Positions 15,996-25,868 of a stretch of DNA of 64,000 nt are shown one piece after another. The notes beneath the pieces are model-generated. The model ran no database searches. It had not been told where the DNA came from and saw nothing but the letters and a program-made list of their open reading frames with translations. Position numbers and translations under genes: made by a program. Origin of the DNA: Bordetella sp. FB-8 (GTDB lineage Bacteria; Pseudomonadota; Gammaproteobacteria; Burkholderiales; Burkholderiaceae_B); the NCBI RefSeq assembly GCF_000382185.1, contig NZ_KB907784.1, positions 3,432,633 through 3,496,632 on the forward strand, read 5' to 3'. Positions within the stretch are counted from its first letter, which is position 1, and each line of letters begins with the position of its first letter.

Positions 15996-16667
15996 ATGCC
16001 CAACGTGCGTATCTGGGATCTGCCCACCCGCGTCTTCCACTGGTGCTTTGCCGCCTGCATCGTCGGCGCCTACGTCAGCGCCAAGCTGGGAGGACTGTAT
16101 ATGGACTGGCACGTGCGCTTCGGCCTGACTGCCCTGGGTCTGGTGATCTTTCGCGTGATATGGGGCTTCATAGGCCCGCGCCACGCCCGCTTTGGCGGCT
16201 TCGTGAAAGGCCCTGGCCAGATATGGGCCTATCTGCGCGACATGGCAGCCGGCACGGCCAAGAGCGCCGGACACAACCCACTGGGCGCCCTGTCGGTGAT
16301 GGCCATGCTGGTCGATGTGGGCGTACAGGCCGTGCTGGGTCTTTTTTCTTCCGACGACATCATGGTCCAAGGCCCGCTCTACAACACCGTATCCGAATCG
16401 ACAGCCGACTTCCTGACCTCGCTGCACAGGGCCAACCAATGGATCATCCTCGCGCTGGTGATCCTGCACCTGCTGGCCGTGGCCTGGCACACCCTGGTCC
16501 GCAAAGAACCCCTGGTGCGCGCCATGATCGCGGGCGACAAGCCTGTCGACCATCTGCCGGCAGGTACCCCCCCCAGCGCCGACGGCGCCGGCGTGCGGTT
16601 GCGGGCGCTGGCTCTGGCTGTCGGCGTGGCGGCCTTCGTGCTTTGGATACGATCGCTGGGCTCATGA
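15996..16667 (+). CDS. Cytochrome b561-type membrane protein
   Basis: The 223-residue protein starts with VRIWDLPTRVFHWCFAACIV, the typical opening of the cytochrome b561 / Ni-Fe hydrogenase b-subunit family. Four helices carry histidines placed for two b hemes: RVFHWCF, DWHVRFGLT, SLHRANQW and ILHLLAVAWHTLV. Such proteins move electrons between the quinone pool and periplasmic partners. A cytochrome c-prime gene lies 1.7 kb away on the other strand (18404-18859); the two families are often neighbours. The C-terminal 50 residues include a fifth hydrophobic stretch. No clear ribosome site precedes the ATG. Confidence 0.87.
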   Translation: MPNVRIWDLPTRVFHWCFAACIVGAYVSAKLGGLYMDWHVRFGLTALGLVIFRVIWGFIGPRHARFGGFVKGPGQIWAYLRDMAAGTAKSAGHNPLGALSVMAMLVDVGVQAVLGLFSSDDIMVQGPLYNTVSESTADFLTSLHRANQWIILALVILHLLAVAWHTLVRKEPLVRAMIAGDKPVDHLPAGTPPSADGAGVRLRALALAVGVAAFVLWIRSLGS

Positions 16668-16718
16668 TTTTTCTCGGGTAGCCCGCGGTCGGCCCAGCGG
16701 CATTTCTTTTTCCAGCTT

Positions 16719-17660
16719 ATGCAGATAATCGACCAGAACGAGACCTCGAAACGCCTACCCATGCCCGGCCTGATCGAAGCGCTACGGTCCATGTTCCGGG
16801 AAGGCTGCGAAGTTCCCTTGCGCCATGCGCACACCATCGACAACGGCGATCCCGGATCGAGCGGCACCTTACTGCTCATGCCCGCCTGGCAACCTGGCCG
16901 CAAGCTCGGCCTGAAGACCGTGTCGATCTACCCCGGCAATCGTGATCGCGGGCTGCCGGGCCTGCATTCGACCTACCTGCTGTTGGACGCGCAGACCGGA
17001 GTTCCCCTGGCCATGCTCGACGGCGACACCATTACATCCCGGCGTACGGCCGCCGCCTCGGCGTTGGCGGCGCAATACCTGAGCCGCCCCGACGCATCGA
17101 CGCTGCTGCTGGTGGGAACCGGCCGGGTCGCGGCGGTGATTCCCCAAGCCTATAGCGCGGTGCGTCCCATCAGACGCGTCCTGATCTGGAATGTCCGCCA
17201 GGAGAGCGCCCGTCGGCTTGCCGCGCAGCTCAAGCTCGACGGATACGACGCTGAACCCACCGCGAATCTCGAAACCGCCGTCGCACAGGCCGACATCGTC
17301 TCCTGCGCGACGCTGTCGACGGCCCCCCTGATCCGAGGCAAATGGCTGCGTCCCGGCACGCACCTGGACCTGATCGGCAGCTTCAAGCCCACGATGCGCG
17401 AAAGCGACAATGACTGCTATGTCGGCACCTCGGTTTTCGTCGACACCGACGAAGCATTGCTCAAGGCGGGCGATCTGCTCGAACCGGTCAAGGCAGGCGT
17501 CCTGCGCAAAGAATCGATACGCGCGCAGTTGGTCCAGCTTTGCCGGGGTCAGCACGCCGGCAGGCAACGTGCCGAAGAAATCACGGTGTTCAAGGCTGTG
17601 GGCAACGCGCTCGAAGATCTTGCCGCGGCTTGCCTAGCCACGGAGTCGGGATCGCGATGA
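16719..17660 (+). CDS. Ornithine cyclodeaminase / mu-crystallin family protein
   Basis: The 313-residue protein has the family blocks LLLMPAWQPGRKLGLKTVS, DGDTITSRRTAAASALAAQ, and a Rossmann NAD-binding segment LLLVGTGRVAAVIPQAY (glycines near residue 130). IDLIGSFKPTMRESD-like sequence (LDLIGSFKPTMRESDNDC) follows. Members are NAD(P)-dependent cyclodeaminases, imine reductases or amino acid dehydrogenases. The active-site Asp region after GSFKPTMRE is present. The gene overlaps the following membrane protein gene by four bases. The substrate cannot be told; 1-pyrroline-2-carboxylate or an amino acid imine are possible. Confidence 0.87.
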   Translation: MQIIDQNETSKRLPMPGLIEALRSMFREGCEVPLRHAHTIDNGDPGSSGTLLLMPAWQPGRKLGLKTVSIYPGNRDRGLPGLHSTYLLLDAQTGVPLAMLDGDTITSRRTAAASALAAQYLSRPDASTLLLVGTGRVAAVIPQAYSAVRPIRRVLIWNVRQESARRLAAQLKLDGYDAEPTANLETAVAQADIVSCATLSTAPLIRGKWLRPGTHLDLIGSFKPTMRESDNDCYVGTSVFVDTDEALLKAGDLLEPVKAGVLRKESIRAQLVQLCRGQHAGRQRAEEITVFKAVGNALEDLAAACLATESGSR

Positions 17661-18391
17661 AACCGGACTACGACGAAACCTCGGACGGCGACCAAGCCTT
17701 GGACGAGACGGAGCCGCTCAAGGAGCCGATGTCGGCCGCCTTCATTGCGTGCGCGCTGATTACGTCCCTGTTCGCCTTGGCGGCAATTCTCTGCGCGTTC
17801 AAGCCGCATATCGGTCAATACCTGCGGACCGCGCACTGGACGGTTGCGCATCTGGCGCTACTGTTGGGCGCGCTGGCAGTGGCAAGCGGCGTCGCGACGA
17901 TAGCCATACGCCCGCTGGGATATGGTCGCGATCTGCTGGCCTGGCCGCTAGCCGGCCTGGTCTGGCTGCTGGTGGCTGCGGCGATACTGCTGTTCGGGTT
18001 CCGGCATCCGTTCGAGTTCTTTGCGCACTACGGCAAGGATACTGCCCAAGGCCAGACTTACGGCGTCCCGCGGAGCCAGCTCCTGGCGTTCAGCAGCGAG
18101 GGTGGGCGCAAGCTATGGGGAACGCGAACCACCTACAGCCTGACCTGGGTAGGCGGACCCAGCGCCCATTGCGCATTTCCGGGCTTGGCTGCGCCCGGCC
18201 AATGCACGTTGATGGAATGCGTGGCGGAAAAAACCTGGTGGCTGGCTGGCGCCAGCTTCACCCGTTCGTGGCAGGTGACGCCCTTGAGCAAAACGGACGA
18301 GATCCGCAACGCGCAATGCCGCATCGTCGACCCGATGACGATAAAGCCTGGCGACTACGATGCCCAGGGGCAACGCAGCGTGCAGCACTGA
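17657..18391 (+). CDS. Hypothetical membrane protein with cysteine-containing soluble domain
   Basis: I do not recognise this 244-residue protein. It has an acidic N-terminal tail, three hydrophobic segments (about residues 26-48, 57-80 and 92-116) and a C-terminal soluble domain of about 125 residues. Four cysteines sit in that domain (SAHCAF, GQCTLMECVAEK, NAQCRIVD), which suggests disulfides in the periplasm if the domain faces outward. The start overlaps the cyclodeaminase-family gene by four bases (ATGA), so the two are co-translated. No function is proposed. Confidence 0.7.
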   Translation: MKPDYDETSDGDQALDETEPLKEPMSAAFIACALITSLFALAAILCAFKPHIGQYLRTAHWTVAHLALLLGALAVASGVATIAIRPLGYGRDLLAWPLAGLVWLLVAAAILLFGFRHPFEFFAHYGKDTAQGQTYGVPRSQLLAFSSEGGRKLWGTRTTYSLTWVGGPSAHCAFPGLAAPGQCTLMECVAEKTWWLAGASFTRSWQVTPLSKTDEIRNAQCRIVDPMTIKPGDYDAQGQRSVQH

Positions 18392-18403
18392 CGCCGCGCA
18401 CCG

Positions 18404-18859
18404 CTATTTGCGATAGGCGTCGTGGCAGGCCTTGCAGCTTGCCCCCACTGCTCCCACCGCTGCACGCAATTTGGCGATATCGCCCGCATCCGCCGCGGCC
18501 GACAAGGCCGCAATATGGGTTTGCAGGACTTCACGCTTATGCTTGAAGTCCGCCGGATTGCTCCAGATATTTGACTTGCTGTCACCGCCTTGCATGCCCG
18601 GCCCATAGGCCGACCAAGGCAGCGAAGCGAGCATCTGCAGCACATGGGCGTTTTCCTTCACCTGCGCCGGATCGTTGGGAGCGGCGCCACGCGCCACTGC
18701 GGCCAGGCGGCCAAAATGTGCCGCCATCAGCGTCATCGCCGACTGGCGATACTTGACCGCATCCTGCGGTCTGGCGAACTGCGCATGAGCCGGGGCGGCG
18801 GCAAGCGCCGCCAGGCTCAGAATCAGGGTGGAGCCGATAACGGCCGCAAATTCTCGCAT
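18404..18859 (-). CDS. Cytochrome c-prime / c556 family protein
   Basis: The 151-residue precursor has a signal peptide (about residues 1-26, cut after AHA) and a C-terminal CKACH heme-c attachment motif (142-146), as in class II cytochromes c. The remaining sequence is mainly helical, fitting the four-helix bundle. These periplasmic proteins bind gases or carry electrons. AAGGAG lies eight bases before the ATG at 18859; an in-frame start 36 bases upstream would spoil the signal peptide. It converges with the membrane protein gene ending at 18391 and lies near the cytochrome b561-like gene, a common pairing. Confidence 0.92.
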   Translation of the reverse strand: MREFAAVIGSTLILSLAALAAAPAHAQFARPQDAVKYRQSAMTLMAAHFGRLAAVARGAAPNDPAQVKENAHVLQMLASLPWSAYGPGMQGGDSKSNIWSNPADFKHKREVLQTHIAALSAAADAGDIAKLRAAVGAVGASCKACHDAYRK

Positions 18860-18894
18860 GAGCAATCTCCTTGGCGCTGCAGGCAGTTCGAACA

Positions 18895-20445
<1,551 letters not shown>

Positions 20446-20447
20446 TC

Positions 20448-21056
20448 ATGAAACTGATCGGCTCGCTTACCAGTCCTTACGTCCGCAAAGTTCGGATCGT
20501 CATGGCCGAAAAAAAGCTGGACTATCAGGTGGAAATCGAAAACGTCTGGTCGCCCGACACGAAAATCCAGAAGTACAACCCGCTGGGCAAGGTGCCATGC
20601 CTGGTGATGGAAGACGGCGGCGCCCTGTTCGACTCGCGCGTCATCGTCGAATATCTCGACACGCTCTCTCCCGTCGCGCGCCTGCTGCCGCAATCCGGCC
20701 GCGAGCGCGCCGCGGTCAAGTGCTGGGAGGCCATCGCCGACGGTCTGTTGGACGCCAGCATCATGATCGTCAGAGAACGCATGCGTCCCGCGGCCCAGCA
20801 GAGCGCCGAATGGATTGAACGGCATTACGGCAAAATCCATGCCAGCATCGATGCCATGAACAAGAGCCTGGGCGAAAATCCGTACTGCATGGGAATCAAC
20901 TACACGCTGGCCGATATCGCTGTCGGCTGCGCGCTGGGCTATCTGGACCTGCGCTTCCCTGATCTGGACTGGCGGACTTCCCAGACCAACCTGGCCCGGC
21001 TGTTCGACAAGCTGGCGGTACGCCAGTCGTTCGTCGATACGGTGCCGGTGATCTGA
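20448..21056 (+). CDS. Glutathione S-transferase family protein
   Basis: The 202-residue protein has an N-terminal thioredoxin-like domain (MKLIGSLTSPYVRKVRIVMAE, with GKVPCLVMEDGGALFDSRVIVEYLD as the glutathione-site region) and a C-terminal helical domain (YTLADIAVGCALGYLDLRFP). The SPYVRK start is typical of bacterial beta/zeta-like and YibF-type GSTs. The substrate is unknown. The gene is divergent from purB, with a 176-base gap, and converges with mnmA 15 bases after its end. Confidence 0.92.
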   Translation: MKLIGSLTSPYVRKVRIVMAEKKLDYQVEIENVWSPDTKIQKYNPLGKVPCLVMEDGGALFDSRVIVEYLDTLSPVARLLPQSGRERAAVKCWEAIADGLLDASIMIVRERMRPAAQQSAEWIERHYGKIHASIDAMNKSLGENPYCMGINYTLADIAVGCALGYLDLRFPDLDWRTSQTNLARLFDKLAVRQSFVDTVPVI

Positions 21057-21071
21057 CGCCACGCAACAAAA

Positions 21072-22196
21072 TCAAGCAATCATTCCGCCCCCCAGGCACA
21101 CGTCGCCGTCATAAAGCACGGCCGATTGCCCTGGCGTAACGGCCCATTGCTGTTGATCGAACTGCAACATGAATTGCGCGCCTTGCGCGGCGGACAATGC
21201 GCAAGCGGCATCGGCTTGGCGATAACGCGTCTTGGCGCCATAAGCGCCCGCCTCGGGCGGACGGCCTGCCACCCAGCTGGCGTCTTGGGCCAGAAGCGCG
21301 TCGGACAACAGCCAGGGATGGTCGTGGCCCTGCACCACGTAAAGTATGTTCTTGTCCAGGTCCTTGCGGGCGACATACCAGGCCTGCGCGGTGCCGTCCT
21401 CGTTCTGCCTGCCTTTGACCCCGCCCACGCCCAGGCCCTTGCGCTGGCCCAGGGTATAGAACGACAGGCCGTGGTGCGTGCCGACCTTCTGGCCTTCGGG
21501 CGTGAGGATGGGGCCGGGCGCAGTGGGCAGGTAGCGCCCGAGGAATTCGCGAAACGGCCGCTCTCCGATAAAGCAGATGCCGGTCGAGTCTTTCTTTGCG
21601 GCGTTGTGAAGCCCGATCTCATGGGCGATGCGACGCACTTCGGTCTTGGGTATTTCTCCCAGGGGAAATAGGGTGCGCGCCAATTGCGCCTGGTTCAGGC
21701 GGTGCAGGAAATAGCTTTGGTCCTTGGTGCCGTCCAGCGCCTTGAGCAACTGGTATTCGGAACCCGACGCACCGTCGGCGCGACGCACGCGTGCGTAGTG
21801 ACCGGTGGCGATATGCTCGGCACCGAGCGACATGGCGTGGTCCAGAAAGGCCTTGAACTTGATCTCGGCATTGCACAGCACGTCGGGGTTGGGCGTGCGC
21901 CCCGCCGAGTACTCGCGCAGGAAGTCGGCGAAGACGCGGTCCTTGTATTCGGTGGCGAAATTGACGTATTCGAACTCCACGCCCACACGATCAGCCACGC
22001 TGGCCGCGTCCAGCAAGTCCTGGCGGGTGGAACAGTATTCGGAGTCATCGTCGTCTTCCCAGTTCTTCATGAACAGGCCGACGACTTCGTAGCCCTGCTG
22101 CTTGAGCAGCCAGGCAGTGACCGAGGAATCGACGCCGCCCGACATGCCGACGACGACGCGGCCCTTGGGGGCCTTTTTTGCTGAAATAGCTGACAT
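21072..22196 (-). CDS. mnmA: tRNA-specific 2-thiouridylase MnmA
   Basis: MnmA places sulfur on U34 of the tRNAs for Lys, Glu and Gln, using ATP. The 374-residue protein has the PP-loop GMSGGVDSS (residues 17-25), the first catalytic cysteine in [13 protein letters not shown] and the second in [20 protein letters not shown]. The nearby block [18 protein letters not shown] is also a family mark. I chose the ATG at 22196; a GTG nine bases upstream is also in frame. There is no strong ribosome site. It is divergent from the ABC transporter operon. Confidence 0.95.
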   Translation of the reverse strand: MSAISAKKAPKGRVVVGMSGGVDSSVTAWLLKQQGYEVVGLFMKNWEDDDDSEYCSTRQDLLDAASVADRVGVEFEYVNFATEYKDRVFADFLREYSAGRTPNPDVLCNAEIKFKAFLDHAMSLGAEHIATGHYARVRRADGASGSEYQLLKALDGTKDQSYFLHRLNQAQLARTLFPLGEIPKTEVRRIAHEIGLHNAAKKDSTGICFIGERPFREFLGRYLPTAPGPILTPEGQKVGTHHGLSFYTLGQRKGLGVGGVKGRQNEDGTAQAWYVARKDLDKNILYVVQGHDHPWLLSDALLAQDASWVAGRPPEAGAYGAKTRYRQADAACALSAAQGAQFMLQFDQQQWAVTPGQSAVLYDGDVCLGGGMIA

Positions 22197-22342
22197 GATG
22201 GCCACATTTTAACGCTATGGTCCTGAATGCCCGCCAGCCGCGACCACGACGATTTTCCCGGACTTTGCATGGACGGCGAAAGCACAAGGCCGACGCCCCG
22301 ATCGCGGCAGCCCAGGGTTAGTCCTAGCCCAGCGCCGCCTGG

Positions 22343-22356
22343 ATTGTATAGACAGG
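22343..22356. promoter_or_regulatory. HutC-like operator candidate before the NitT/TauT-type transporter
   Basis: ATTGTATAGACAGG matches the palindrome upstream of hutH (CTTGTATATACAAG) at 11 of 14 positions and lies 76 bases before the substrate-binding protein gene of the operon that ends in hutC. It would allow HutC to control its own operon. The match is by eye. Confidence 0.45.
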
Positions 22357-22431
22357 TTGAGAATAATGTGGCGAAAATAGCCGCGACTGGCGCCATGAGG
22401 CGTTGGATCTCCTCCCCCTACAGGACACGTC

Positions 22432-23394
22432 ATGATGATTCGATCATTCGGAAGACTAGCCGTCGCCGCCGCAGTGAGCGCCGGCATCGCCACACCGGCC
22501 ATGGCCGCCGAAAACACCAGGCTGGCCCTGGGCATTTCGGGCTGGACCGGCTTTGCGCCGCTGATCCTGGCCGACAAGGCAGGCATCTTCAAGAAGCACG
22601 GCATCGAAGTCGACCTGAAGATGATCCCGCAGTCATCGCGCAACCTGGCGCTGGCCTCGGGTTCGATCGAATGCGCCGCGACCACCGTCGAAACGCATGT
22701 GGCCTGGAACACCAACGGCGTGCCCATCACGCAGATCTTCCAAATGGACAAGTCCTATGGCGCGGACGGCATCGTGGCGCGCAACGGCATCAAGAGCATT
22801 GCCGACCTGAAAGGCAAGAGCGTGGCCGTCAGCGCGCCCGGCACCTCGCCGTACTTCCTGGTGGCATGGGTGCTGAACAAGAACCACATGTCCATGAAAG
22901 ATATCAATGTGGTCACACTCGAACCCGATGCCGCCGCACAGGCCTTCATCGCCGGCAGCAACGATGCGGCCTCGACCTACGAACCCTACCTCTCGTCTGT
23001 GCGCGACAAGCCCCAGGTCGGCCACATCCTGGCCACCACCCTCGACTACCCCATGATCATGGACACGGTCGGCTGCTCGCCCAAGTGGCTCAAGGCCAAC
23101 CCCAAGACGGCCAAGGCGCTGACCGACTCTTACTTCGACGCGCTGGACATGATCACCAAGGATCCCGACCAGGCCTACACGATCATGGGCGCGGCATCCA
23201 AGCAGACGGCCCAGCAATTCAAGGAATCGGCCTCCCTGCTGCGCTGGGCCAACCGCGCGGACAACGAAAAGTTCTTCGCCAGCCAGATCGTGCCCTTCAT
23301 GAAGGAAGCGTCCGTGATCCTCAAGGAAGCCGGCGTCATCCGCAAGTTGCCCGACAACTACGCGGCCCTCTACGACGCGAGCTACATCAAGTGA
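22432..23394 (+). CDS. ABC transporter substrate-binding protein, NitT/TauT (SsuA-like) family
   Basis: The 320-residue precursor has a signal peptide (about residues 1-26, ending in ATPAMAA) and the two-lobed NMT1/SsuA-like fold (LALGISGWTGFAPLILADKAGIFKKHG, with LALASGSIECAATT and KGKSVAVSAPGTSPYFLV). It would bind a small nitrogen or sulfur compound in the periplasm and pass it to the permease encoded next, which overlaps by four bases. AGGA precedes the ATG. The operon runs into hutC, so histidine or a degradation product is a likely ligand; that is inference. Confidence 0.88.
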   Translation: MMIRSFGRLAVAAAVSAGIATPAMAAENTRLALGISGWTGFAPLILADKAGIFKKHGIEVDLKMIPQSSRNLALASGSIECAATTVETHVAWNTNGVPITQIFQMDKSYGADGIVARNGIKSIADLKGKSVAVSAPGTSPYFLVAWVLNKNHMSMKDINVVTLEPDAAAQAFIAGSNDAASTYEPYLSSVRDKPQVGHILATTLDYPMIMDTVGCSPKWLKANPKTAKALTDSYFDALDMITKDPDQAYTIMGAASKQTAQQFKESASLLRWANRADNEKFFASQIVPFMKEASVILKEAGVIRKLPDNYAALYDASYIK

Positions 23395-24179
23395 AGCGTC
23401 GCGCACTCGCACCGCTCGAGCCCGTCGGCTCGGGCGAGCGCTGGGTTCTGGGCGCCGCCTTCTTCGCTCTTTTCATCGCTGCCTGGGCCGCCATCACCTA
23501 TGGCGGCCTGGTCCCGCCCCTGTTCCTGGCCGATCCGCTCACCATGCTGCGACAAGGCTGGAACCTGTTCGCCCAATATAACTTCCTCACCGATATCGGC
23601 ATGACCGTCTGGCGCGTGCTGGGCGGGTTCGCGCTAGCGAGCGCGGTCGGCGTGCCGCTGGGCATCGTCATGGGCGCATACAAACGCATCGAAGCCTTCT
23701 TCGAACCCTTCGTCTCGTTCTGCCGCTACCTGCCCGCCTCGGCCTTCATTCCGCTGCTCATTCTCTGGGCCGGCATCGGCGAGGTGCAGAAGCTGCTGGT
23801 GATCTTCATCGGTTCGTTCTTCCAGATCGTGCTGATGGTGGCCGTGACGGTCGGCGGCGCGCGGCGCGACCTGGTTGAGGCCGCCTACACGCTGGGGGCC
23901 AGCTATCGCGGTGTGGTGCGCCGCGTGCTGCTGCCCGGCGCCGCCCCCGGCATCGCCGAGATCCTGCGGCTGGTGCTGGGCTGGGCCTGGACATACGTCA
24001 TCGTTGCCGAACTGATCGGCGCTTCCACCGGCATCGGCCACATGATCGTGCAGAGCCAGATCCTGGTGAACACCGGGCAGATTATCTTCGGCATTATCAC
24101 CATCGGCATCATCGGATTGATTTCCGACTTCGTCTTCAAGGCGGTCAACCGTCGCATCTTCGCCTGGAGCAATCTCTGA
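23391..24179 (+). CDS. ABC transporter permease, NitT/TauT family
   Basis: The 262-residue protein has about six membrane segments and the EAA loop of this permease class (EAAYTLGASYRGVVRRVLLPGAAPGIAEILRL). It starts at a GTG (23391) that overlaps the stop of the binding protein gene (GTGA); no better start exists in frame. It ends in TGATG shared with the ATPase gene. It forms the channel of the importer encoded by 22432-24955. Confidence 0.9.
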   Translation: MKRRALAPLEPVGSGERWVLGAAFFALFIAAWAAITYGGLVPPLFLADPLTMLRQGWNLFAQYNFLTDIGMTVWRVLGGFALASAVGVPLGIVMGAYKRIEAFFEPFVSFCRYLPASAFIPLLILWAGIGEVQKLLVIFIGSFFQIVLMVAVTVGGARRDLVEAAYTLGASYRGVVRRVLLPGAAPGIAEILRLVLGWAWTYVIVAELIGASTGIGHMIVQSQILVNTGQIIFGIITIGIIGLISDFVFKAVNRRIFAWSNL

Positions 24180-24955
24180 TGAACCTGCTGTCCGTGCAGA
24201 ACGTCACCCGCGTATTCGAAAGCAAGCGAGGCCAGGCCACGCAGGCCCTGCAACCCATCGATCTGATTGTGACGGAAAACGATTTCGTCACGATCCTGGG
24301 GCCTTCGGGCTGCGGCAAGTCCACGCTGCTGCGCATCGTCGCCGGCCTGGATTTTCCCAGTACCGGCAGGGTGCTGCTCGATAGCAAACCCGTTGAAGGC
24401 CCCGGTGCCGACCGCGGCATGGTGTTCCAAAGCTATACCCTGTTTCCCTGGCTGACCATCGAGGAAAACATCCGCTTCGGCCTGCGCGAGCGCGGCCTGG
24501 GTCCGGCCGAGCAGAAAGAGCGCAGCGACGACTTCATCGCCAAGGTGGGCCTGCGCGGCTTCGAACAGCACTATCCCAAGCAGCTCTCGGGCGGCATGCA
24601 GCAGCGCACCGCCATCGCCCGCGCGCTGGCCAACGATCCGCGCATCCTGCTGCTGGACGAGCCTTTCGGCGCGCTCGACAACCAAACCCGCGTGCTCATG
24701 CAGGAGCTGCTGCTGGGCATATGGGAGTCGGCGCAAAAAACCGTGATCTTCGTCACCCACGACATCGATGAGGCCATCTTCATGGCCAGCCGCGTGGTGG
24801 TGTTCAGTGCCCGCCCCGGCCGCATCAAAGCCGACATTCCGGTCGACTTTCCGCACCCGCGCAGCTATACCCTCAAGACCTCGCCCGATTTCATGGACAT
24901 CAAAGCCAGGCTGACTGAGGAAATCCGCATAGAGGCGATGGCGGCGGCGCATTGA
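24179..24955 (+). CDS. ABC transporter ATP-binding protein, NitT/TauT family
   Basis: The 258-residue protein has a complete nucleotide-binding domain: Walker A GPSGCGKST (about residues 41-49), Q-loop MVFQSYTLFPWLT, signature LSGGMQQRTAIARAL, Walker B ILLLDEPFGALD and H-loop VTHDIDEA. The wording is typical of SsuB/TauB. The start overlaps the permease stop by one base. The downstream hutC start is only nine bases after its stop, so transporter and regulator share a transcript. Confidence 0.94.
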   Translation: MNLLSVQNVTRVFESKRGQATQALQPIDLIVTENDFVTILGPSGCGKSTLLRIVAGLDFPSTGRVLLDSKPVEGPGADRGMVFQSYTLFPWLTIEENIRFGLRERGLGPAEQKERSDDFIAKVGLRGFEQHYPKQLSGGMQQRTAIARALANDPRILLLDEPFGALDNQTRVLMQELLLGIWESAQKTVIFVTHDIDEAIFMASRVVVFSARPGRIKADIPVDFPHPRSYTLKTSPDFMDIKARLTEEIRIEAMAAAH

Positions 24956-24963
24956 GCCGCGCC

Positions 24964-25722
24964 ATGCATCCCACCATGAACAATGCCCAGGCACGCCCCG
25001 GCTCCGTGGCCCTGTACCAGCAAATCAAGGACTTCATCTCGCGCAACATCACCAACGGCGCCTGGCCGCCCGGCCATCGTCTGCCGTCCGAACACGAGCT
25101 GGTGGCGCAGTTCGGCATCTCGCGCATGACGGTCAACCGTGCCCTGCGCGAGCTCACCGCGCAGGGCCAGGTCGAGCGCATCGCCGGCGTGGGCAGTTTC
25201 GTCGCGCGCGAAAAACCGCAGTCCACGCTGCTGCATATCGCCAACCTGGCCGAGGAAATCCGCCGCCGCGGCCACGACTACCACTGCGACGTGCTGGTGA
25301 GCGAACGCGTCTCGGCGCCGCTGGAAGTGGCCACCGCGCTGAATTTGAACGTGGGCATGTCGGTCTTTCATACCCTGTGCGTGCATCGCGAGGACGGCGT
25401 GCCCGTGCAGCTCGAAGACCGCTATGTCAACCCGCAGGCCGCGCCGCAATTCGGCCTGCAGGACTTCACACTGGTTCAGCCTTCCGAATACTTGCTGCGC
25501 AACATTCCCTGCGACCAGATCGAACACGTCATCGACGCCGTACTACCCAGTGCCGAACAAGCCCGCCAACTTGAAATGCAAGCCAGCCAGCCCTGCCTGC
25601 TGCTGACCCGCCGCACCTGGACCCATGGCCTGCCGGTCACGCTGGTGCGCTGCCTGCATCCCAGCACCCGCTATCAGCTCGGCAGCCGCTTCACGCCGGG
25701 CGGCCTCCTGGCGAGCAGTTGA
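24964..25722 (+). CDS. hutC: Histidine utilisation repressor HutC
   Basis: The 252-residue protein has a GntR winged helix at about residues 17-75 (YQQIKDFISRNITNGAWPPG, ISRMTVNRALRELTAQG) and a UTRA effector domain that in HutC binds urocanate. The IHLEDRYVNP-type block is present as VQLEDRYVNPQAAPQF. I chose the ATG at 24964; a TTG at 24952 overlapping the ATPase stop and an ATG at 24976 are alternatives. HutC represses hut genes and is released by urocanate. Here it sits at the end of an ABC transporter operon and 146 bases upstream of hutH. Confidence 0.93.
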   Translation: MHPTMNNAQARPGSVALYQQIKDFISRNITNGAWPPGHRLPSEHELVAQFGISRMTVNRALRELTAQGQVERIAGVGSFVAREKPQSTLLHIANLAEEIRRRGHDYHCDVLVSERVSAPLEVATALNLNVGMSVFHTLCVHREDGVPVQLEDRYVNPQAAPQFGLQDFTLVQPSEYLLRNIPCDQIEHVIDAVLPSAEQARQLEMQASQPCLLLTRRTWTHGLPVTLVRCLHPSTRYQLGSRFTPGGLLASS

Positions 25723-25828
25723 ATCTTCCCCCGTCGTAGACAAGGCCCGGCGCAGCGCAGCGCGGTTCCGGCATGACCCAGGGAAATCCCTAGATCAACA
25801 AAACCTGGGGGAGTGCGTTATTGTTTAG

Positions 25829-25842
25829 CTTGTATATACAAG
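25829..25842. promoter_or_regulatory. Perfect 14-bp palindrome upstream of hutH, HutC operator candidate
   Basis: CTTGTATATACAAG is a perfect palindrome 26 bases before the hutH ATG, a position that would overlap the promoter or transcription start. The TTGTATATACAA core fits known GntR/HutC operators. It is the best candidate for urocanate-controlled repression of the large hut operon. Confidence 0.65.
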
Positions 25843-25868
25843 ACAAGACAACCAAGGTCCATCTCACC

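Noticed and set aside
22227..23390. Very long N-terminal extension of the NitT/TauT permease
   Set aside because: The frame runs antiparallel to nothing but overlaps the binding-protein gene in another frame; the family start and the GTGA overlap place the permease start at 23391.
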